In this document: one piece after another, positions 58,479 through 64,000 of the stretch | Numbering within the stretch: position 1 is the stretch's first letter | How the letters are laid out: every line of letters starts with the position of its first letter | DNA from: Rhizobiales bacterium NRL2 | Lineage (GTDB): Bacteria > Pseudomonadota > Alphaproteobacteria > Minwuiales > Minwuiaceae | NCBI GenBank assembly: GCA_001664005.1 | Contig: CP016093.1 | Location: forward strand, 1 to 64,000 | DNA length: 64,000 bases | Direction of reading: 5' to 3' | Notes under the pieces: model-generated | Told to the model about the DNA's origin: nothing | The model's database searches: none | The model's input: the letters and a program-made list of their open reading frames with translations, nothing else | Translations under genes and position numbers: made by a program

Positions 58479-58562
58479 CCTCCCCCCTTGTGGGGGAGGT
58501 GGCCGCGAAGCGGCCGGTGGGGGGTCACCCCCTCCCCGACCCTCCCCCATCAAGGGGGAGGG
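58479..58562. repeat. Palindromic intergenic element, copies 5 and 6
   Basis: The gap 58197-58651 has no gene. CCTCCCCC/GGGGGAGG (58479-58499, 5-base loop) is followed by CCCTCCCCC-ATCAA-GGGGGAGGG (58540-58562, perfect 9-base stem). GGCCGCGAAGCGGCC (58501-58515) forms a third hairpin between them. The rest of the gap is GC-rich without signal. Confidence 0.8.
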
Positions 58563-58651
58563 GGTATTGTAGCGCGCCACTTGTTTCCGGAGCGCCGGAC
58601 ACTTGAAACCGGAGCACTTCAGAGCCGCTTCAAACTGCTCTGAGCGCTTCA

Positions 58652-59875
58652 TCATCGATTGCTTGGGGATCCGGCCCGGGGGGAATCGACGGCGCGCTGG
58701 ACAGCCTCGACGATATTGATGCCCGGCCCCGCCTCTCCGACCTTGCCGAAGCCGGTATCCTGAGGATTGAAAATGCAGCTGGCAGCATGGTGGAGGATCA
58801 CGTCGCGGCTGGTGTCACTCACGGCGCTCTTGGCCAGCGCCTCGAAGGTCATCAGGGCGTTGACGCGATGGCGGTTCAGCACCGTGTTGTGACGGTGGGA
58901 GAGAAAGTTTTTCGCGCAGATGCCGATCAGAAAGCTGATGGCGCCAAGGGTCACGAGCTTGCTCAACAGATAGGGCAATGGGACGCCAAACACGCCCTGT
59001 CCGGACGTCGGGGCCGCGACCAGGGCGGCGAAGGTCGATGGCGAAGTCGTCGAGACGACGTACTCGAATGCGCCGGGCACGGCGACAACCAGGAAGATGC
59101 CGACCGACAGAACCGTCCACCCCAGCCACCACCACGCGGCCACTGCATGCCTTGCGGCTTCAATGTCGAAGTGCCTGGCCTCCTGGGAGACGGCAATCTC
59201 GGAAATTGCCTTACGTGTCGCTTCCAGGCGCTCCTCGATCTCGACTTCAAGTCCCTCAATCAGTTCCTGGACCTGCGCTTCTCTCCGTTCCGCGGATGTT
59301 TCCAAGTCTTTCTTCGCCGTCTCGAATAGCTGGTCTAGTTCCTCGGAGCGCTGTTCGACGGCCTTCCTTATCGAATGGCCTCTCTCAAGATTCTCGGCAA
59401 GGTTTGCTGCAGCCTCCGTCGCGGCCCCCTTCAGCTCATCAATCGTCGAACGGAGTTCTGCCAGCTCCGGCCGCTCGGAGGGCGGGACGGCAGCCGTTGC
59501 AAGATCGCCAATGATCCGCATTTGCGGCGCCAACTGGGCGTAGCTTTCCCGAACCTTCTGAATCAATTGGTCGCGTTCGTGCTGCGGGTTACCGTAGGAG
59601 CCTGCCTTGAATTGTGCCGCCGCTTGGATACCTGGGGCGAACTCATCGAGTGGACTTCTTATCTGGTTGACGATTGTGTCTGGAACCTCTCTCACCAACT
59701 CGGGAGTGATAGCCGCTGTCATCTCCTGCATCGAAAGTAGATACGGCACCAGAGGGTCGAAATCCTTCTTCTCGTTAGATTCAATCAGTGTTGTCTGGCG
59801 CAGAGAATCTGGATCTATCTCCCAGATCATCTGCAGTCTTGTCATCACCTGCTCGACAATTTTCGCACTCGGCAT
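58652..59875 (-). CDS. Coiled-coil membrane protein of unknown function
   Basis: 407 residues from ATG 59875 (MPSAK), 7 bases after GAGGGG; a TTG at 59890 in the same frame is the less likely start. Soluble N-terminal half with a long coiled coil (about 130-240, rich in Glu/Ala/Arg), then two hydrophobic segments (about 248-275 WWWLGWTVLSVGIFLVVAVP and about 305-330 LLSKLVTLGAISFLIGICA) and a cytoplasmic-type tail of about 75 residues. No family recognised. It lies between chromosomal metabolic genes and phage-type genes on the same strand, so it could be a phage-linked or defence gene. Confidence 0.8.
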   Translation of the reverse strand: MPSAKIVEQVMTRLQMIWEIDPDSLRQTTLIESNEKKDFDPLVPYLLSMQEMTAAITPELVREVPDTIVNQIRSPLDEFAPGIQAAAQFKAGSYGNPQHERDQLIQKVRESYAQLAPQMRIIGDLATAAVPPSERPELAELRSTIDELKGAATEAAANLAENLERGHSIRKAVEQRSEELDQLFETAKKDLETSAERREAQVQELIEGLEVEIEERLEATRKAISEIAVSQEARHFDIEAARHAVAAWWWLGWTVLSVGIFLVVAVPGAFEYVVSTTSPSTFAALVAAPTSGQGVFGVPLPYLLSKLVTLGAISFLIGICAKNFLSHRHNTVLNRHRVNALMTFEALAKSAVSDTSRDVILHHAASCIFNPQDTGFGKVGEAGPGINIVEAVQRAVDSPRAGSPSNR

Positions 59876-60019
59876 CGCCACACCCCTCAAATGTACGATC
59901 CATATTAAGCAGGATCATGGGTTGGGGCGCTGAGCTAGTCCAGTTCCCCCGCGGCCAGGAGACGAATTCCGGGTAAAACGCGCCGGGCCGGCACACTCCC
60001 CCTTGTTGCGCAGCAATCC

Positions 60020-60838
60020 TCAGAGGGATTCGTGGTCTGAGATGATCAACTCCGCAGCCGGGCGGGAGCGGCCCTTAGTGAGCGTGTAGGTCGTCGTGAC
60101 CTCTTCGAGCCGGAAGCCGGCGAAGAGCTCCCGGATCTCGGGCGTGTCGTTGATCGAGAGCAGGAAGCGGCCCTGCAGCCGGCCCAGCGCCTCGGCCATC
60201 TCCGCGAACTCGTCGCGGCCGAACAGTTCCGCACCGTAGTCGCTCTCGCTGCCCCAGTAGGGCGGGTCCAGGTAGAACAGCATGCCCGGCCGGTCGTAGC
60301 GCTCGATGAACGCCCGCCAGGGCAGGCATTCGACCACGACGCCGGCGAGGCGGCTGTGCACGTCCTCCAGCATCGGCGCCAGCGTCGTGACGTTGAAGCG
60401 GCCTGGCCGGTCGGCCGAGACGCCGAAGTTCCGCCCCGCGACCTTGCCGCCGAAGGCCGTGCGCTGGAGGTAGAGGAAGCGCGCCGCGCGCTCCAGGTCG
60501 GTCAGCGTCGCCGGATCGGTGGCCGACAGCCGCTCGAACTCGGCCCGGGTCGTGACCTGGAAGCGCATCATCTCCATGAACGCCGTGTAGTGGCGCTGCA
60601 GGATGCGGAAGAAGTTGGCGACGTCGCGGCTCCGGTCGTTGATCACCTCGACCTTCGGCCGGGCGGTGCGGCGCAGGAAGACGCCGCCCATGCCGACGAA
60701 GACCTCGGCGTAGCCGTCGTGCGGCGTGTCGTTGATACGGGCAACCAGGCGCTTCGCCAGGTTGCGCTTGCCGCCGACATAGGGCGCGACGGGGCGCACC
60801 GGGTCGACGGGCGAGAGAGCGTTTGGATTCGACTCCAT
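60020..60838 (-). CDS. D12-class adenine-specific DNA methyltransferase (Dam-like)
   Basis: 272 residues. PYVGGKRNLAKRL near 19-31 and AEVFVGMGGVFLRR near 43-56 bind SAM; the catalytic motif is FYLDPPYWGS near 189-198, and the end of the protein has LLSINDTPEIRELF. Class D12 (alpha) N6-adenine methylase, common in prophages, where it modifies GATC-like sites. GAGG precedes the ATG. It follows the phage tail genes on the same strand. Confidence 0.92.
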   Translation of the reverse strand: MESNPNALSPVDPVRPVAPYVGGKRNLAKRLVARINDTPHDGYAEVFVGMGGVFLRRTARPKVEVINDRSRDVANFFRILQRHYTAFMEMMRFQVTTRAEFERLSATDPATLTDLERAARFLYLQRTAFGGKVAGRNFGVSADRPGRFNVTTLAPMLEDVHSRLAGVVVECLPWRAFIERYDRPGMLFYLDPPYWGSESDYGAELFGRDEFAEMAEALGRLQGRFLLSINDTPEIRELFAGFRLEEVTTTYTLTKGRSRPAAELIISDHESL

Positions 60839-61159
60839 GATCCTCGGGTTTCACTATCGCCCCGCCCCTGCAGGGGTGGCGGGACGGCCGCAGAGCGGCC
60901 GGTTGCGGTCGTGGGCGTGAGTACCGCCCGGTTCGCGGTGCGCCAACACCGCGGCCCCCGCCGGCCTTTCCGGCGACGTGGATGGACTTGATCATCGCTG
61001 AACGACAGAATGCGCCTGCCCCCAGCGGGGTGACGGGTCAGCTGCAACTGGCCACTTGCAGCCTTGGGGCGCCCCCACGCCCTGGCTCGCGCCGGTAGCT
61101 TCATGCGGGCCCCCGTCGGCCACGACGGGAGATCACATGGCTCCGCGATCGCGGTGTTC
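60839..61159. other. Intergenic region upstream of the methyltransferase gene
   Basis: 321 bases. Frames open on the minus strand run on into the methyltransferase gene in other phases and look like chance. A 7-base hairpin CGGCCGC-AGA-GCGGCCG lies at 60885-60901, about 50 bases before the methyltransferase start. No promoter was recognised. Confidence 0.5.
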
Positions 61160-61330
61160 TCACCCATCGCTGTTCCCCCACCGCCGCCACTCTGTCGGCC
61201 GGGCGACGCAGGCCCAGTGGTCGAGGGTCTGGGGCGTGCAGGGCGTGCGCGGAGCGTTCAGCGCCATGGCGGCATCGAGGGCTGTCAGCAGGTCGGCGCC
61301 GGCGTCGAAGCGGAGATAACAGGTCTGCAT
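61160..61330 (-). CDS. 56-residue phage protein behind the tail fibre gene
   Basis: Starts at ATG 61330, 11 bases after the tail-fibre stop, with a perfect AGGAGG site 7 bases upstream that begins inside that stop. Sequence MQTCYLRFDAGADLLTALDA, then a middle rich in Pro, Thr and Cys and the end WACVARPTEWRRWGNSDG. Position after a tail fibre suggests an accessory or chaperone role; family not recognised. Confidence 0.72.
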   Translation of the reverse strand: MQTCYLRFDAGADLLTALDAAMALNAPRTPCTPQTLDHWACVARPTEWRRWGNSDG

Positions 61331-61341
61331 GATCCGGCCTC

Positions 61342-64000
61342 CTACGCGAGCTTTGTGATCTGGATGAAGTTCTCGGCAGCCGTGCCGCCGGGCAGTACCT
61401 TGTTCGTGCCGCTGTCGTGGCTGAGCTGACCGAAGAGCTTTTCACCCACGGCCAGCTCGAAGACCCGGGAGACGTGCAGGCTCTCGTGGTCCGCCGTCGA
61501 GGCGCGCTGGGCGACGAGCGTCTTCATCCTGGCGATCACGTTCTCGGTCGGGGTCGGTTCGGCACCGTTCGACTTGACCGCCTCGAGCGTCCAGAGCACG
61601 TCCTCCGCCGTGTCGGGACGAACCGACGTGTAGATGTCGATCAGGTACACACCGGCCTCGGCGGCGGTGAAATCGTGGTCGGTGTCACTCCAGCCGCCGA
61701 CGTCGCCGTTCAGGTACTCGAGGCGCTCGGACCCTGAATGGTTGATCGTCTGTGACCCGCCCGCGATGTCCGCGACCATGGTCGGATCGACGTAGACGCC
61801 CTTACAGCCAAAGATACGCCTGGTTCCCGGCGTGATGCCCTCGGCGAGCTGGTTGTCCGGGCAGGCGGACAGGTCGCCGCCTATCAACTCGAAATGGTCA
61901 ATCGCGCTGACGGGGTCGGCCCCCGAACTGAGCGTGATCCCGTCGTTCACCGTGGCGTCGCAGATCGGCGAATGGACGACGAGGCGGTCCAGGTCGACCG
62001 ACCCGCCCATCGTGATCAGGCGGACGTCCGAACCGTTGCCCGAGAAATTACGAGCGTGGACCGAGCCGATGGAGATCAGGCGCGCGGCGACGGACGTCTC
62101 GACCCAGTGGAAGACGTGCATGATCGGATACGGCGTCGGATCGTCGGACGGTGTCTGCGTCGAGAACAGGTTGTCGTTCGAGACCCCGTCAATGTAGCCG
62201 GCCCCGATCCTGATCTCCTTGTAGCCCTGAAGGGTGAACAGGCGGACCGCAGCCGCGGTACCGCCGACCGAGCAGTTGTAGATCGAGTAGCCGTCTATCT
62301 GGAGCCTCTCGGACTCCGAGCTCTCGCAGTACACCAGCGCGCCGGAGCCCTGCAAACGGACGCCGGGGTCGTCCGGGTCCTCAATGTCACCGCCGTAGCC
62401 CTCGACCGACACGTAGCCGACGCGGATGTCGTCGGTCCCGAAGTACACCGCCGCCCGGTCCTCGCCGTCGTCGGCGAAGAGCTTGATCTTGTCGACGTCG
62501 ATGTTGAAGCCCTTGGCCTGCGTCCCGGCGGCGCGGCGTGCGCCCTTGAACACGACGCTCGCCTCGTGGTGCCCGGCGTTGATCGCGAGAATCTGGCCGA
62601 CGCTGGAGTTCTGCCCCTTGAAGTACACGGCGGTCGTGTCGGTCCGGTAGTAGCTGGTGACGCCCTCGATCAGGAGCTGGCCGATGAGCATGTTCTGACC
62701 GAGCAGCCGGACGCCGTCGCAGGACGCGACCTGTGGTTCAGGGTCGCCGCTCTTCGGCACTCGGGCGTCATTGATGCCGGCCACTGCGACCCGGCCTATG
62801 GACCAGCGGACACACAGGTCCTGCGCGTCGGGGTCGTCGTCGCCGAGCAGCAGGCCGTCCCCGTAGCCCGAGTTGATCATGTCGTCGCCGTCGAAGTGGT
62901 CGTCGCTGTTAGGGACGGAGATGTCCCGAACATCGTAGTCGTCCACGTCCGCATACTTGACAGCGAGCGAGAAGGACAGGCCGCCGAGGCCGCCGACGCC
63001 GGTGATGTCGAGGAGGCGGAGGGTCGTGAGGTAGTACCCCCCGCCAACACGGCCATAGTCCTCCCTGAGCCTCGCCGTGAACTGCGCGCCGTTGCTGTAG
63101 TGCCAGCCCCGGATGTCGATGAGATCGACGTTCCCGGTCAGCTCATTGAAATTGTCGATGAGCGCCATGTTCTCGGTGTAGATGTTCCAGAAGCGGAACC
63201 CTGCCGAGAGGGGCCTGAACAGGACCGGGCCGCCGCTGCCACCGAGGAGCTTCGAGTTCCCGATGCCGACGACCGTCACTTCGGTCGTGAGGTCCTGCGT
63301 CGTCGCGTTCGGAATGTAGTACGAGCGCCCGTCGAGGATCAGGGTCTTCCCGTTGGTATGGGCGTCCTGAATCGCGCTGTCCCATGCCGCGCTATCGTCG
63401 GTCACGCCGTCTCCGGCGGCGGAGTACGCTTCGAGAGTGACGGAGGTGTCCCAGCCCACGGCTGCCTCAGCGGCAGCCTGGGCGGCTTCCGCTGCCGTCT
63501 GGGCGGCCTCCGCCGCTGTCTGGGCCGTGCCAGCGTTCGTCTCGGAGGTGGCCGCATTGGTCTCGGAGGTCGCCGCGGCGCTGGCACTGGCCGCCGCGTT
63601 CGTCTCGGAAGTCGCCGCGTTGGTCTCCGAGGTTGCCGCGGCGCTGGCGCTGGCCGCGGCCTCGGCGGCCTTGGTCAGCGCCTGGCCGATGGTGTCGTCG
63701 CCGGCCAGATCCGCGGCCACGGCCGAGATGTCGGCGATCGTGTCCGCCACGGCCTTCAGGTCAGCAGCGTCGATCGCGGCGGTCGAGCTGAAGTCGATGG
63801 TCTCGATCTTGTGGGTGTCGGTGACCGCCGGATCGATGGTCAACGTCGCCCCGTCCAGCGTGAACGCCCGCGTCGGCACGCCGTTGACGAAGACCATGAG
63901 CGCATCGGCCGATTTTGGCGTGGTCGACAGCGTCCAGTCGGTCTCCACCCCGTCGCCGGTGAAGTCGTCATGGGCCGGTCCGGCCTGGGCGGTGATGGCG
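61342..64000 (-). CDS. Phage tail-fibre-like protein with pectate-lyase-type beta helix, 5' end outside the window
   Basis: The frame is open to the window edge, so a short N-terminal part is missing; it reads ITAQAGPAHDDFTGDGVETDW upstream of an internal GTG at 63948. Order: N-terminal tail-fibre adaptor (DWTLSTTPKSADALMVFVNG), an Ala/Ser/Thr/Glu repeat stretch (SETNAATSETNA, then TAAEAAQTAAEAA) that likely forms a trimeric stalk, the pectate_lyase_3 entry motif AAGDGVTDDSAAWDSAIQDA, a long right-handed beta-helix region, and a C-terminal head (about 130 residues, with VYLIDIYTSVRPDTAEDVLWTLEAVK). It probably binds or cleaves surface polysaccharide of the host. Confidence 0.87.
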   Translation of the reverse strand, partial: AITAQAGPAHDDFTGDGVETDWTLSTTPKSADALMVFVNGVPTRAFTLDGATLTIDPAVTDTHKIETIDFSSTAAIDAADLKAVADTIADISAVAADLAGDDTIGQALTKAAEAAASASAAATSETNAATSETNAAASASAAATSETNAATSETNAGTAQTAAEAAQTAAEAAQAAAEAAVGWDTSVTLEAYSAAGDGVTDDSAAWDSAIQDAHTNGKTLILDGRSYYIPNATTQDLTTEVTVVGIGNSKLLGGSGGPVLFRPLSAGFRFWNIYTENMALIDNFNELTGNVDLIDIRGWHYSNGAQFTARLREDYGRVGGGYYLTTLRLLDITGVGGLGGLSFSLAVKYADVDDYDVRDISVPNSDDHFDGDDMINSGYGDGLLLGDDDPDAQDLCVRWSIGRVAVAGINDARVPKSGDPEPQVASCDGVRLLGQNMLIGQLLIEGVTSYYRTDTTAVYFKGQNSSVGQILAINAGHHEASVVFKGARRAAGTQAKGFNIDVDKIKLFADDGEDRAAVYFGTDDIRVGYVSVEGYGGDIEDPDDPGVRLQGSGALVYCESSESERLQIDGYSIYNCSVGGTAAAVRLFTLQGYKEIRIGAGYIDGVSNDNLFSTQTPSDDPTPYPIMHVFHWVETSVAARLISIGSVHARNFSGNGSDVRLITMGGSVDLDRLVVHSPICDATVNDGITLSSGADPVSAIDHFELIGGDLSACPDNQLAEGITPGTRRIFGCKGVYVDPTMVADIAGGSQTINHSGSERLEYLNGDVGGWSDTDHDFTAAEAGVYLIDIYTSVRPDTAEDVLWTLEAVKSNGAEPTPTENVIARMKTLVAQRASTADHESLHVSRVFELAVGEKLFGQLSHDSGTNKVLPGGTAAENFIQITKLA

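Noticed and set aside
60075..61167. Minus-strand frames that begin in the gap upstream of the methyltransferase gene and run into it
   Set aside because: Most of their length is the methyltransferase gene in the wrong phase; the upstream parts lack ribosome sites.

Overview
The window comes from a GC-rich bacterium, most likely an alphaproteobacterium of the Rhodospirillales type. The support is the purC-purS-purQ-purL-bolA-grxD run with a DUF1476 (F1F0-ATPase zeta inhibitor family) gene divergent from purC, an arrangement and a family typical of Alphaproteobacteria, plus the strongly GC-biased codon use. No rRNA or tRNA gene was seen. The species cannot be named from the sequence alone.

1-9.06 kb is accessory DNA and looks like one end of a mobilisable island whose other end lies outside the window. 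It starts with a short prokaryotic Argonaute and the tail of its partner gene. A HipBA-type kinase/antitoxin pair follows with a clear operator region, then a divergent pair of unknown genes, the first with two zinc ribbons. A structured non-coding stretch with inverted repeats leads into ardA (anti-restriction), a conserved hypothetical gene, and a relaxase with an accessory DNA-binding gene. The cargo (1-5.4 kb) is visibly less GC-rich than the mobilisation part (5.4-9.0 kb) and the chromosome to its right.

9.1-13.5 kb holds a secreted heparinase II/III-like polysaccharide lyase, a TAXI-type TRAP solute-binding protein and a TauD/TfdA dioxygenase. A strong hairpin terminator separates them from a convergent 25-kb type I secretion locus (13.7-38.9 kb). 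That locus has all parts on one strand, in transcription order: TolC-type outer-membrane channel, a 6891-residue RTX protein as substrate, ABC exporter and HlyD adaptor. The RTX protein carries an N-terminal FecR/retention-like domain, a Glu/Gly-rich linker, about 46 copies of a macro-repeat with RTX nonapeptides, a LamG domain, an unclassified inserted domain and a seven-repeat FG-GAP propeller.

39.2-44.3 kb is core: the zeta inhibitor, purC/S/Q/L, bolA and a CGFS monothiol glutaredoxin. 44.3-58.6 kb is mixed metabolism and regulation: a MarR-GNAT protein, FkbM methyltransferase, MmyB-type regulator, and a group of acyl-CoA/lipid-type enzymes (crotonase, quinone oxidoreductase, SDR, APH-type kinase, MFS transporter, acyl-CoA synthetase). 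Its intergenic gaps contain a tandem 49-bp repeat and at least six copies of a palindromic CCTCCCC/GGGGAGG element. An AT-rich P-loop ATPase gene (54.9-56.3 kb) is a foreign insertion and a possible single-gene defence system.

58.6-64 kb: a coiled-coil membrane protein of unknown role, then the edge of a prophage or phage-derived island on the minus strand: a tail-fibre/pectate-lyase-like protein (running off the window), a 56-residue gene and a D12-class adenine DNA methyltransferase.
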